Shown: one piece after another, positions 39,870 through 50,200 of the stretch
Numbering within the stretch: the first letter of the stretch is position 1
How the letters are laid out: each line of letters opens with the position of its first letter
Assembly (NCBI RefSeq): GCF_900111765.1
Contig: NZ_FOIB01000015.1
Coordinates: 124,001-188,000 of the forward strand
Direction: 5' to 3'
Origin: Myxococcus fulvus
GTDB taxonomy: Bacteria > Myxococcota > Myxococcia > Myxococcales > Myxococcaceae
Length of the DNA: 64,000 nucleotides
Program-made: the position numbers and the translations under genes
Notes under the pieces: generated by a model
What the model saw: only the letters and a program-made list of their open reading frames with translations
The model's database searches: none
Told to the model about the DNA's origin: nothing

Positions 39870-42800
39870 CCCGTGCTCCTCTCCAGCAGCACCACCGGGA
39901 ACCGCTCCAGGAGCGGCGCGAGGGGCAGCACCACGCCACCCGCACCACGCTCGGGCCGCACCTGTCGCCCGGTGAAGACATCGCGGAACATCATGCCCGC
40001 ATATGCCTCGGGAAGGTCCAGGAACGTGTCGGCATAGGCGCCGGAGAGCCCCTGGGGCGACTCCAGGGCCTCCAGCACGTAACGCGGCGCGCACACCACC
40101 ACGCCCGCGTCGTCCAGCTCGCGCGCGAAGGCCACCGCCCCCTGGGCGCGGGGCCCGGACAGCTCCAGCGCCCGGTAGCCGCCCCGCCGGAACAGCTCCT
40201 GTTGCCGCTGACGCAGCCGCAGCCCGTGGGCCAGGAGGAAGAGCTTGGCCCGCCCGTCATCCAGGCCCGCCACCAGCCGCGAGCACAGCCCGGCCGCGTC
40301 CTCGCGCGCCTGCGAGTCCAGCTCCTCCAGGAGCCGCGAGCGCAGGGTGAAGTCCACCGGCCGCCGGTTGTCCGGGTCCACCAGGGACAAATCCCACAGC
40401 TCGCAGCCCTGGTACGTATCCACCACGCCGGGCGACGCGAGCTTGAGGACCAGCTGCCCCAGGGCGTTGTGCTGGCCGGCGCGCTCGATGCGGCGCTTGA
40501 AGACGCGCACCTCCTCCAGGAAGCCTTCGCCCTTCTCCTCGTCGAAGCACGCGTCCACGAAGTGGGCCACCGCGTCGTCGTAGGCGCTGTCCGGGTTGGT
40601 CCACGAGGTGCGGACCTTGGCCTCCTTGATGGCCTTGGCCATGTACTCGCGCATGCGGCGGTGGAAGTCGGCCCGGGCCTCGGGCGACAGCGTCTCCCCC
40701 ATGGGCCAGGCGCCCACGAGCGTCTGGAGGAACAGGTACACGTCGTTGGCGCTGGGGGCCGCGCCGGACGGCAGGGCCTGCGCGAACTTCTCCGTCAACC
40801 GCAGCCAGCGGCGCGCAAGCTTGCGCCACTCCTCGGGCAGCTCCGTCAGCACGTTGATGCGCGCGCGCACGTCCTCGCTGCGCTTGGTGTCGTGGGTGCT
40901 GGTGGTGAGCTGGCTCGCCGGCCAGTGCTCGGCGCGCTCCTGGTTGCGCAGGTGGAAGGTGGTGGTGCGCGTGCCGAAGCGCTCGGGCTCCCCGCCCACC
41001 TCGTTGAGGCTCACCAGCCGGTTGTAGATGTAGAAGACGGTGTCCTCCAGGCCCTTGGCCATGACGGGGCCCGTCACCTGCTGCAGCTTCATGGCGAAGC
41101 GCAGCATGACGGCGCGCTCGCGCTCGTCGGACTGGGGCGGGTACTGGCGCAGGAGGATGTCGCGCAGGAAGTCGAAGATGGACGCGTTGGTGGTGGCGTT
41201 GCGCTCCTTGGCGCGCTGGATGGTCCACTCCACGTACTGCACGTCGCGCGCGTCCAGCCCCGGCCGCCAGCCGTCCACGTACGTGCGGTACACGGGGAAC
41301 AGCGCGATGAACTCCACCAGCGCGCGCCTGAGCGAGTTGAGCGTGAAGTCGCGCGTCCTGCGGCTCATCTCCGAGATGCGGTTGAGCTCGTGCGCCAGCA
41401 CGTTGATTTCACTCGCCATGGACACGCGCATGATGAGCAGCTTCTTCTGGTAGACGAGCTCGGCGAAGTCGCCCTTCTCCCCGGTGAGCCGCTCGTACGT
41501 CTCCGTCAGGTGCGGCTCCGCGGCGGGGTGCACGAACACGCCGCTCACCGCGTTGGCGAAGCGGTAGCCGGTGGTGCCGTGCACCGCCCACGCCTCGGGG
41601 ATGCGCTCGCGGCCGCCTTGAATCTTCTCCACCACCACGTACAGCGCCTTGCGAAGGACGCTGTCTGGCGACTGCGTCACCTCCGCGCGCCAGCGCTCCT
41701 TGAGCGCCGCCTCCACGCCCGGCCAGCGCGTGTCATCCCCGGCCAGGTCCTGGAGGAACACCGCGTGCGCGCGCTCCACGAAGTAGCGCTCCTGCAGGTC
41801 CAGGAAGTACGCGGTCGGGTCGAACAGGCCGTCCGGATGGTCGATGCGCAGCCCGGTGACGCAGCCGTCGCGCAGCCAGCGGAACACCAGCGCGTGCGCC
41901 TCCTGGAACACCTCCGGGTCCTCCACGCGGATGGCGGCCAGGCCGTTGATGTCGAAGAAGCGCCGGTAGTTGATCTCCTCCCCCGCCACCCGCCAGTGCG
42001 CCAGCCGGTAGCTGCACGAGGCCAGCACCCGGTCCAACAGGTCGAACGAGCGCGGGTTGCCCGGCTCGCCGTTGAAGACGCGGATGTTGTCCTCGATGTA
42101 CGCGGCGACCTCCGGGCTCTTCTCCACCACCACGGCGAGCCGGCGCTTGATGACCTCCTTCTCGCGGTGGCGCTCCACGACGCGGGGGCGCTCCACCTCC
42201 GTGCGCAGCGGCAGGTGCTCGATGGCGGTGAGGATGGAGAGCAGCTCCACCATGGGCTCGGAGTCCGCGCCCAGCTTCGCCTCCAGCCGCTCCAGCCCGT
42301 GACGCAGCACGCGCCCGTACTGCCGGGGCGCCAGCGGCAGCAGGTGGTCGTAGTAGTTCACGAAGAAGGCGCCGTCGCGGAAGGACAGCTTCAGCTCGCC
42401 CTTCTCCAGCACCACGCCGTACTGGTCCCCCAGAATCGGCAGCAGCACCTTGTCGCGCAGCTCCTCCTTCACCGGCGACCAGTCGATGTCGAAGTACTTG
42501 GCGTAGACGGACGACGGGCCGTTCTCCAGCACGTCGAACCAGAGCGGGTTGCCGCGCTCGATGCCCATGTGGTTGGGCACCACGTCCAGCACCTGCCCCA
42601 GGCCGTTCTCTCGCAGCGTGGCGCACAGGGCCTGGTGGTCCTCGGTGGAGCCCACCTCCGGGTTGAGGTGCTGGTGGTCCACGCAGTCGTAGCCGTGGGT
42701 GCTGCCCGGCGTCGCCTTGAGGTAGGGGGACGCGTACAAGTCACTGATGCCCAGGCGGCGCAGGAACGGCACCACGTCGCGCGCCTGCTGGAAGGTGAAG

Positions 42801-42967
42801 CCCTGGTGCAGCTGCACCCGGTAGGTGGACAGCGGCGTCCGGGGGCGCTCGACCAGCGCGTCCTTCACCCGCTTGAACAGGCCCTCGGCCAGGGCCTCGG
42901 CGCTCAAGGTGGCACCCGACGAGCCCGTGGGAGCCGTCCCCTCTTCTTCCAATCCGTCGCGGAGCAT
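39866..42967 (-). CDS. treY: Malto-oligosyltrehalose synthase TreY
   Basis: TreY converts the reducing end of maltodextrins to an alpha,alpha-1,1 bond; TreZ then releases trehalose. It is a GH13 protein of 1033 residues, longer than the usual 700-900, mostly through a Gly/Ser/Thr N-terminal stretch of about 40 residues. The barrel starts TPLSTYRVQLHQGFTFQQA and shows VVPNHMGIERGNPLW, TGLRIDHPDGLFDP and a late STHDTKRSEDVRARI motif typical of TreY. ATG 42967 lacks a clear ribosome-binding site, so the true start could be later. No treZ or treS is in the window. Confidence 0.95.
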
Positions 42968-43072
42968 GGGGCCCAGAGGTAGGGCGCCGTCGCGCGCCGC
43001 GCCAGAGCCCAGCGTGGCTTCCGACCTCCAGCCAACGCTCCAAGGGCCCGGATTCGCACGGGCCCGGCCCCA

Positions 43073-43112
43073 CAAAAGCAGAGGGCTCACCGGAATCCTC
43101 CGGAGAGCCCTC
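43073..43112 (-). terminator. Intrinsic terminator of the SWIB gene
   Basis: Read on the minus strand, GAGGGCTC and an adjoining CCGG pair with CCGG and GAGCCCTC, and the stem is followed by TGCTTTTG. The paired blocks lie at 43081-43088 and 43105-43112 and the T run at 43074-43077. It lies about 35 bp beyond the SWIB gene stop and separates it from treY. Confidence 0.8.
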
Positions 43113-43146
43113 GAGATGCAGCCGCCGGGCGGGCCCGGCCTTGGGT

Positions 43147-43464
43147 TCAGCTCAGCTGCTTGTTCACCAGCGAGGTCATCTCGAACATGGTGACGTTCTT
43201 CTTGCCGCCGAAGATGGGCTTGAGCTTGTCGTCGGCGTTGATCTGCCGCTTGTTCTTCGCGTCCTGGAGGTTGTTCTTCTTGATGTACGCCCAGAGCTTC
43301 TTGACGACCTCGGTGCGCGGCAGCGGCTTGTTGCCGACGATCTCGGCCAGCGCGGCGGAAGGAGTCATCTCCTTCATGAAGGACGCGTTGGGCTTACGCG
43401 TCTTGGCAGCGGGGGCCTTCTTGGCGGCGGGAGCCTTCTTCGCAGCAGCTTTCTTGGCAGCCAT
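43147..43464 (-). CDS. SWIB/MDM2-domain protein with histone-like N-terminal tail
   Basis: This 105-residue protein has two parts. Residues 1-25 are a Lys/Ala/Pro tail (AAKKAAAKKAPAAKKAPAAK) like those of histone H1 and bacterial Hc1-type proteins. Residues about 28-105 form a SWIB/BAF60b domain: LAEIVGNKPLPRTEVVKKLW, AYIKKNNLQDAKNKRQI and NADDKLKPIFGGKKNVTMFE. The eukaryotic domain belongs to SWI/SNF chromatin complexes; bacterial versions occur in chlamydiae and others and are thought to bind DNA or protein. ATG 43464 is preceded by GGAGG in GGAGGGGAGGAGAC. The gene is a single unit with its own terminator. Confidence 0.92.
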   Translation of the reverse strand: MAAKKAAAKKAPAAKKAPAAKTRKPNASFMKEMTPSAALAEIVGNKPLPRTEVVKKLWAYIKKNNLQDAKNKRQINADDKLKPIFGGKKNVTMFEMTSLVNKQLS

Positions 43465-43844
43465 TCGTCTTGAGTCTCCTCCCCTCCGAAGGGGACGTTG
43501 TGCGGCCTCGCTTGATTTAAAGCCAGTGCCGGTGGGGCGTAGGTAGCACGCCCAAGCCCGAAAAACAGCCCTCTCCTGCGTTTTTCCCTCGGGAAACGCC
43601 CTACGCAACGCGTTTCATGCCCGAGAAACCGGCTCCGCAGCACGTTTTCCCTCGGGAGCGAACCTCGCGGACGCGAAAAATACGCCCGGACGGCCACCTC
43701 ACCAGGGTGCATTCCTCCTCGGCAGCGGCCCCCTTCGTCGCCGCCCGGGCCCGACCATCCGGCCTCCGCGCGATTCGTCGTCCCCCGAGCGCTCGAACGG
43801 GCCCGGGTGGGAAAACCCCTTGCGGACCAGGTGTACTTTTTCGG
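43465..43844. other. 380-bp divergent intergenic region between SWIB and the elb-like operon
   Basis: This gap must hold promoters for both divergent units. Nearest the SWIB gene is a small hairpin, CCCCT-TCGG-AGGGG read on the minus strand, that covers part of the ribosome-binding region. At 43575-43660 there are related inverted repeats described separately. From 43660 to 43844 I see only GC-rich sequence, with a relatively AT-rich spot, GTGTACTTTTTCGGATG, just ahead of the elb-like start. Confidence 0.5.
43579..43657. repeat. Repeated TTTTCCCTCGGGA element with inverted-repeat character
   Basis: CGTTTTTCCCTCGGGA at 43579-43594 and CGTTTTCCCTCGGGA at 43643-43657 are near-identical direct repeats 64 bp apart. 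The first also forms an inverted repeat with GCGTTT at one end and AAACGC at the other (43578-43599). Between them, CGTTTC at 43611-43616 and GAAAC at 43624-43628 make another inverted pair. Position upstream of both divergent genes suggests operator sites, but no regulator is known. Confidence 0.5.
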
Positions 43845-44843
43845 ATGAAACGCCCCATGCCCATGCGTGCCCTCATCACCGGAGCTGGTGGCTTCCTCGG
43901 AATCTGGCTGACCCGCGCCCTCGCCGCGCGGGGTGACAAGGTGACGTGCCTGCTCAGGCGGGGCTCGGATGCCTCGGGCCTGGAGGGCATCCCCCACACC
44001 CGCGTGGAGGGGGACGTGACACAGGGGGCCTCGCTCGCCCCCGCGGTGGCGGGCCAGGACGTCGTCTTCCACCTGGCCGGCGTTCGCCGCGGCGCGACAC
44101 GCGAGGACTTCATGCGCGTCAACGCCGAGGGCACCCGCCTGTTGTGCGAGGCCATGGTGGCCTCCGGCAGCCGTCCCCGGCTGGTGCTCGTGGGCTCGCT
44201 GGCCGCCATGGGCCCCTCCTCCCCCACCCGGCCCCATGTGGAGGAGGACCCCTTCCAGCCCTACGAGTGGTACGGCGAGAGCAAGGCGGAGGCGGAGCGC
44301 ATCGCCTTCTCCTATGGAGACCGGCTGCCGGTGACGGTGTCCCGGCCGCCGCGCATCCTGGGGCCCTGGGACCGCGAGAACCTGGCCTTCTTCCGGCTGG
44401 CGACGAAGGGCATCCGGCTGGAGCTGGCCGGAGGACCCCGCCCCCTCACCATGGTGGACGTGGAGGACGTGGTGGACGCGCTCATCCTCCAGGCCGAGCA
44501 CCCGCGCGCGGTGGGCGAGGCCTTCTTCTGCGCGGGTCCTGGCGACCCCCTCTCCTTGGAGTCGGTGCAGGACCTGGGGGCCCGGGCGCTGGGGCTGTCA
44601 CCCCGCACGGTGCGCGTGAGCCCCTGGCTGCTCACCGCCCTCGCGTCGGCGGCGGACGGCGTGTCGCGCGTGACGGGCCGCAAGCTGCCCCTGAGCCGGA
44701 AGATGGCGCGGCAGCTGCTCGCCCCCGCCTGGACCTGCTCGGGCGCGAAGGCCGAGCGGCTGCTGGGCTTCCGTCCCCAAAGGGGGGTGGAGGACGCCGT
44801 GCGCCGCAGCGCCGAGTGGTACCGCGAGCATGGCTGGCTCTAG
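43845..44843 (+). CDS. NAD-dependent epimerase/dehydratase, first gene of elb-like operon
   Basis: This extended SDR of about 332 residues has the glycine motif ALITGAGGFLGIWLTRALAA, VVFHLAGVRRGATREDF, and an active-site Tyr-x3-Lys in YEWYGESKAEAERI. Starts at 43845, 43857 and 43863 are all possible and no strong ribosome-binding site decides; 43845 is the longest plausible one. By position, five genes in a row with the multidomain enzyme fourth, it may be the elbA or elbB counterpart of the myxobacterial ether-lipid locus. That assignment is positional and from memory. The exact substrate is unknown. Confidence 0.85.
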   Translation: MKRPMPMRALITGAGGFLGIWLTRALAARGDKVTCLLRRGSDASGLEGIPHTRVEGDVTQGASLAPAVAGQDVVFHLAGVRRGATREDFMRVNAEGTRLLCEAMVASGSRPRLVLVGSLAAMGPSSPTRPHVEEDPFQPYEWYGESKAEAERIAFSYGDRLPVTVSRPPRILGPWDRENLAFFRLATKGIRLELAGGPRPLTMVDVEDVVDALILQAEHPRAVGEAFFCAGPGDPLSLESVQDLGARALGLSPRTVRVSPWLLTALASAADGVSRVTGRKLPLSRKMARQLLAPAWTCSGAKAERLLGFRPQRGVEDAVRRSAEWYREHGWL

Positions 44844-44931
44844 CCGTGCTAGCAGGGTTGGGGATTGCCGCCCCCGGCCCTCGTTTCGTTGACCTCACCC
44901 CCCTTGGAGTGTCAGGAAGCTGCGCTGCCAC

Positions 44932-45597
44932 ATGCCCTCGAAAGCCGCATTTTTCGATGTCGACGGGACGCTCGTGAAGACGAACGTCGTCCACGTCTAC
45001 GCGTACTACGCGATGAACCGGGGCTCCGTGCTCGGCATCGCGGGCAGGACGCTGAGCACCGCGATGAGCGTGCCGCTCTTCGGCGTCATGGACGCGCTGG
45101 ACCGCAAGACGTTCAACGAGTTCTTCTACCGGTACTACGCGGGGTTGAGCGAGGACCGGCTCGTCACCATCGCGGAGGACATGTTCGAGGACGTGCTCAA
45201 GCCGGCGCTCTTCGAGCAGACCCAGGACCTCATCGACCAGGCGCGCCGCAGCGGCTGCAAGGTCGTGCTCGTCACCGGGGCGCTGGACTTCACCATGCGG
45301 CCGCTCGCCCGGCACCTGGGCGCCGATGACCTGATCGCCAACAAGATGCAGTTCGTGGGCGGCAAGGCCACCGGCAAGGTGATTCCGCCCATCATCGAGG
45401 GCGCCAACAAGGCGAACTCCATCCGCGCCTACTGCACCAAGGAGGGCCTGACGCTGGACAAGTGCCACGGCTACTCCGACAGCGCCTCCGACTACGCGAT
45501 GCTCGCGGTGGTGGGACGTCCCACCGCGGTGAACCCGGACCTGCGGCTGCGCTCCATCGCGCGCGCCTACAACTGGCCCATCCTCGACCTCAAGTAG
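44932..45597 (+). CDS. HAD-IB family phosphatase (SerB-like) in elb-like operon
   Basis: This 221-residue hydrolase has HAD motif I DVDGTLV (nucleophile Asp near residue 9), motif II VVLVTGALDFTM, a basic residue near NKMQFVGGKATGKV and motif III GYSDSASDYAML. The alpha-helical cap and length match the HAD-IB group that includes phosphoserine phosphatase and lysophosphatidate/phosphatidylglycerol-phosphate phosphatases. Within a lipid operon, a phospholipid-phosphate substrate is more likely than phosphoserine; this is inference. It follows the SDR by 88 bp and precedes the LarA-like gene by 13 bp. Confidence 0.88.
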   Translation: MPSKAAFFDVDGTLVKTNVVHVYAYYAMNRGSVLGIAGRTLSTAMSVPLFGVMDALDRKTFNEFFYRYYAGLSEDRLVTIAEDMFEDVLKPALFEQTQDLIDQARRSGCKVVLVTGALDFTMRPLARHLGADDLIANKMQFVGGKATGKVIPPIIEGANKANSIRAYCTKEGLTLDKCHGYSDSASDYAMLAVVGRPTAVNPDLRLRSIARAYNWPILDLK

Positions 45598-45610
45598 CCC
45601 CCTGCCCGCC

Positions 45611-47221
45611 ATGCGCCCGTTCAAGACGCTCCAGAAGCTGTACGACGAGGAAAGCCAGGTCGTCATCACCGAGAAGGGCAGCCCTCCGCGCGCCCTGTTC
45701 TACGGCGAGGGCTTCCTCCAGGAAGACCTGCCCGTGGGCACCCGGGTCATCTTCCCCCGTCCGCCCATGGCGGGCGTGCCCAACGTGAAGGCCGCCATCC
45801 GCTGGGCCATCAACCACCCGGAGGGCATGGAGCCGCTGCACGCGCTGCTCAAGCCGGGCATGCGCCTGACGTGCGTCATCGACGACATCAGCGTGCCCCT
45901 GCCGCCCATGGTCACGCCGGACGTGCGCCAGTCCATCCTGGAGATCGTCCTGGAGCTGGCCGCGGACAGCGGCGTGGACGACGTGCACCTGGTCATCGCC
46001 AACGCGCTCCACCGCCGCATGACGGAGGGGGAGATGAAGCGGATGGTGGGCGAGAAGATCTTCGACGCCTACTACCCGGACCGCTACTACAACCACGACG
46101 CGGAGGACCCGGACGGCATCGTCGCGCTCGAGCGCACGGCGCACGGCGAGGAGGTCTCCGTCAACCGCCGCGTCGCGGAGAGCGACCTCATCATCTACGT
46201 GAACGTGAACTTCGTGCCCATGAACGGCGGGCACAAGTCCATGGGCACCGGCGTGTCCAACTACGCGTCGCTGCGGCACCACCACAACCCGAAGACCATC
46301 CGGGCGTCGGACAGCTACATGGAGCCGAAGACCAGCGCGCTCTATCGCAGCAACGAGCGCATCGGTCGCAACATCGACAAGCACCTGAAGGTCTTCCACA
46401 TCGAGACCACGCTGAACAACCGCATGTTCGGCGCGCCCGTGGACTTCCTGGCCAAGCGCGAGGAGGACTACACCGAGGGCGACCGGCTGAAGTTCCAGGC
46501 CATGCGCTACGCGCTGTCGAAGATGCCGCGCGCGGCGGCGCGCAAGGTGCTCAACGCCATCCCCGCGCCCTATGACGTCACGGGCGTGTACGCCGGGGCG
46601 ACGGAGCCCGCGCACCAGAAGACGCTGGAGACCAGCTGGAAGCAGTACTCGGTGCCGGTGGAGGGGCAGAGCGACATCGTCATCTTCCCCATCCCGTTCA
46701 TCTCGCCGTACAGCGTGAACTCCATCCTCAACCCGCTGCTCGTGCAGGTGATGGGGCTGGGCTACTTCTTCAACCTCAACCGCGGCGTGCCGCTGGTGAA
46801 GAAGGGCGGCGTGCTCATCCTGCTGCACCCGGCCTACGACGAGTTCGACCCGGAGCACCACCCCAGCTACATCGAGTTCTTCCACCGGCTGCTGCCGGAG
46901 ACGCGCGACTCGATGAAGCTGGAGCACAAGTACGAGAAGGAGTTCGCGGAGAACCCCAGCTACGTGCACCTGTACCGCAAGAACAACGCCTACCACGGCG
47001 TGCACCCGTTCTACATGTGGTACTGGGGCGAGAACGGCCGCCAGCACGTGGGCAAGGTCATCGTCGCGGGCGCGGAGAACAACCACGTCCCGGCGCTGCT
47101 CGGCTGGGACCGCACCGACACGCTCACCGAGGCCATTGAAGAGGCGCGCGGCTTCATGGGCCGCTCGGCCACCATCAGCCTGCTTCGCATCGCCCCCACG
47201 GTGATGGTGGACGTGAAGTGA
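45611..47221 (+). CDS. LarA/DUF2088-like protein in elb-like operon
   Basis: This 536-residue protein resembles the lactate racemase LarA N-terminal (DUF2088) domain: CVIDDISVPLPPMVTPDVRQ, VHLVIANALHRRMTEGEM and the following acidic block. The histidine-rich stretch NYASLRHHHNPKTIRAS could hold metal or nickel-pincer-type ligands. It is longer than LarA (about 420), with a divergent C-terminal half. No larB, larC or larE genes for the pincer cofactor lie nearby, so a true racemase is doubtful. Its stop is eight bases before the next gene's ATG, so it is co-transcribed with the ElbD-like enzyme. Confidence 0.75.
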   Translation: MRPFKTLQKLYDEESQVVITEKGSPPRALFYGEGFLQEDLPVGTRVIFPRPPMAGVPNVKAAIRWAINHPEGMEPLHALLKPGMRLTCVIDDISVPLPPMVTPDVRQSILEIVLELAADSGVDDVHLVIANALHRRMTEGEMKRMVGEKIFDAYYPDRYYNHDAEDPDGIVALERTAHGEEVSVNRRVAESDLIIYVNVNFVPMNGGHKSMGTGVSNYASLRHHHNPKTIRASDSYMEPKTSALYRSNERIGRNIDKHLKVFHIETTLNNRMFGAPVDFLAKREEDYTEGDRLKFQAMRYALSKMPRAAARKVLNAIPAPYDVTGVYAGATEPAHQKTLETSWKQYSVPVEGQSDIVIFPIPFISPYSVNSILNPLLVQVMGLGYFFNLNRGVPLVKKGGVLILLHPAYDEFDPEHHPSYIEFFHRLLPETRDSMKLEHKYEKEFAENPSYVHLYRKNNAYHGVHPFYMWYWGENGRQHVGKVIVAGAENNHVPALLGWDRTDTLTEAIEEARGFMGRSATISLLRIAPTVMVDVK

Positions 47222-47229
47222 GGACGGAC

Positions 47230-50200
47230 ATGTCACCGCTTCCCGAGCTGAACGTCTCCCAGGTCTTCACCGGCAAGCGCCTCTTGTTCGCCGGTGCCAC
47301 GGGCTTCGTGGGCAAGGTGACGCTGTCCATGCTGCTGCACCGCTACGGGCAGGAGCTGGAGCGGGTGTACGTGCTCGTCCGCAAGGGCAGCGCGGCCTCC
47401 GCCGAGCGGCGCTTCTTCGACAAGGTGGCGACGAGCGAGCCCTTCCAGCCGCTGCGCGACACCTACGGCGAGGAGGGCGCGCTCGAGTTCCTGCGCAAGA
47501 AGTGCGAGGTCATCGACGGCGACATCACCGACCCCTGGGTGGGGATGGAGGAGTCGCGGGTGGCGGAGCTGACGGGCCAGGTGCACGCCTTCGTCAACTG
47601 CGCGGGCCTGGTGTCCTTCAACCCGTCGCTGGAGGTGGGCCTCAACGTCAACACCCACGGCGTGAAGTACGCGGTGGAGCTGGCGCTGCGCTGGGGCGTG
47701 CCGCTCATCCACATGTCCACCTCCTTCGTGGCGGGCAACCGCGACGGGCTCGTCTTCGAGGACGAGGAGGTGCGCGGCTACTTCCCGAAGAAGGACGAGC
47801 TGGACGGGCGCGACTTCAGCCTGGAGCAGGAGCTGAAGGACGCGGAGCGGATTGTGGCGCGGCTGCGCGAGCAGGCCGATGACCGCGCGCTGACGTCCAC
47901 CTTCCGCAAGAAGGCGCTGGACCGGCTCGCCGAGGAGGGCCGCGACGTCAACGACGAGAAGACGCTGCGGCTGGCCGTGGGCCGTGAGCGCAAGCTGTGG
48001 CTGAGCGGCGAGCTGGTGCGCGCGGGCATGGAGCGCGCGGCGCACTGGGGCTGGCCCAACACGTACACGTACACGAAGTCCCTGGGCGAGCAGGTCATCG
48101 CCGCCACGCCGGGGCTTCGCTACGCGATTGTGCGCCCCTCCATCGTGGAGAGCGCGCGGCACTTCCCCTTCCCCGGCTGGAACGAGGGCTTCACCACGTC
48201 CGCGCCGCTGGCCTTCGCCGGCATCAAGGGCCCGGGCGGCATCCCCGCCGGTGAGAACACCATCCTGGACATCATCCCGGTGGACCAGGTGGCGGGGGCG
48301 ACGCTCGGCATCACCGCGCACTCCATCCAGGTGGAGGAGCGGCGCGTGTACCAGCTCGCGTCCGGCGACGTGAACCCGTTCTACGCCAGCCGCTCGGTGG
48401 AGCTGGTGGGCCTGTACCGTCGGCGCTACTACCGCAACCGCGAGTCGGGCAACGCGGTGCTCAACTCGCTGCGCTCCAGGCTGGAGCCGCAGCCGGTGAG
48501 CAAGCTCGAGTTCGAGCTGTTCAGCGCGCCCATGCTGGTGCGCGGCGCGAAGTTCCTGAAGAAGGCCATCGACGAGGTGCGGCCCGCCTGGGGCGCGCCC
48601 GCCGTGCAGGCCATGCTGGACAAGGCGAAGGTGTCGCTCGACGGGGTGGTGGACGGCAACGCCAGCCTCATCGCGATGACGGACCTGTTCCTCCCCTTCC
48701 TCTACGAGAACCGCTACGTCTTCCGCTGCGACAACACGCGCTCGGTCTACGAGCGCATGGCCCACGCGGACCGGCTGAAGATTCCGTGGGACCCGGAGCA
48801 CATCGACTGGCGCGCGTACTTCATGGAGACGCACCTGCCGGGCCTGGAGAAGTGGGTGTTCCCCGGCCTGGAGGAGGAGCGCGAGAAGCGCACCGTCATC
48901 CCCGCGCACCGTGACTTGCTCGAGATGTTCGAGGCGACGGTGCATGCGTACCGGCACCGGGTGGCCTTCCGCATGGTGTCGGGCGAGAAGGAGGAGCGCT
49001 TCACCTTCGGGGAGGTGCACCGCTACGCGGCGCGCGTGGGCAGCTTCCTCCTCAGCTCGGGCGTGAAGACCGGGGACAGGGTGCTGCTGGTGTCGGAGAA
49101 CCGGCCCGAGTGGGGCACGTGCTTCTTCGGCATCCTCCGCGCGGGCGCCACGATGGTGCCGGTGGACCCGGGCCTGAGCGAGGCGGAGGTCATCAACATC
49201 GCGAAGCGGGCGGAGGCGAAGGTGTGCCTCATGTCCGAGGACGCGGCGCGCGACTTCCCCGGCCTGTTCGGCGCGCTGGGGGACTCGGTCCTCATCGCGA
49301 GCCTGGCGCAGGCGATGACGGGCGACCCTGCTGCGAAGGACGACCGCATCGGCACGGTGCGCAAGTCGGCCTCGGCGGATGACCTGGCGAGCCTCATCTT
49401 CACGTCCGGCACGACGGGCACGCCCAAGGGCGTGATGCTCACGCACCGCAACTTCGCCTCGCTGGTGGCGAAGCTCGCGGGGGTGTTCGACGTGGGCGTG
49501 GGCGACGGCGTGCTGTCCGTGCTGCCCCTGCACCACACCTTCGAGTTCTCCGCGGGCTTCCTCACCCCGTTCTCGCGCGGCGCGGAAATCACGTACATCG
49601 ATGAGCTGACGTCGGACCGGCTGGGCGAGGTCTTCGAGACGGGCCGCATCAGCGCGATGATTGGCGTGCCGGCCCTGTGGCAGCTGCTCCACCGCAAGAT
49701 GACGCAGGAGTTCGCCAGCCGTCCGCCCATCGTCGAGCAGGCCATCAAGGCGATGATGGCCACGCACGGCGAGCTGCGGAACCGGGCCGACATCAACCTG
49801 GGCAAGCTCCTGTTCTGGCCGGTGCACCGCAAGTTCGGCGGTCGCATCAAGGTGCTGGTGTCCGGAGGCTCGGCGCTGCCCGAGGAGGTCCACAAGGCCT
49901 TCCACGAGCTGGGCTTCAACATCACGGAGGGCTACGGCCTGACGGAGGCGGCGCCGGTGCTCGCGGTGGCGAACCCGGGCAACAAGCGCACGCCAGGCTC
50001 GGTGGGCAAGCCGCTCACGGGCGTCGAGGTGAGGATCCTCAACCCGGACAACGACGGCATCGGCGAGGTGCTGGCCAAGGGCCCCAACGTGATGGCGGGC
50101 TACTTCGGCGACCGCGAGGCGACGGAGGCCGTCCTCAAGGAGGGCTGGCTGCACACGGGCGACCTGGGCCGTGTCGACGCCGAGGGGCGGCTGTACCTGG

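Noticed and set aside
45611..47221. Assignment as lactate racemase LarA
   Set aside because: The length and C-terminal half differ and no cofactor genes are nearby, so only family-level similarity is claimed.
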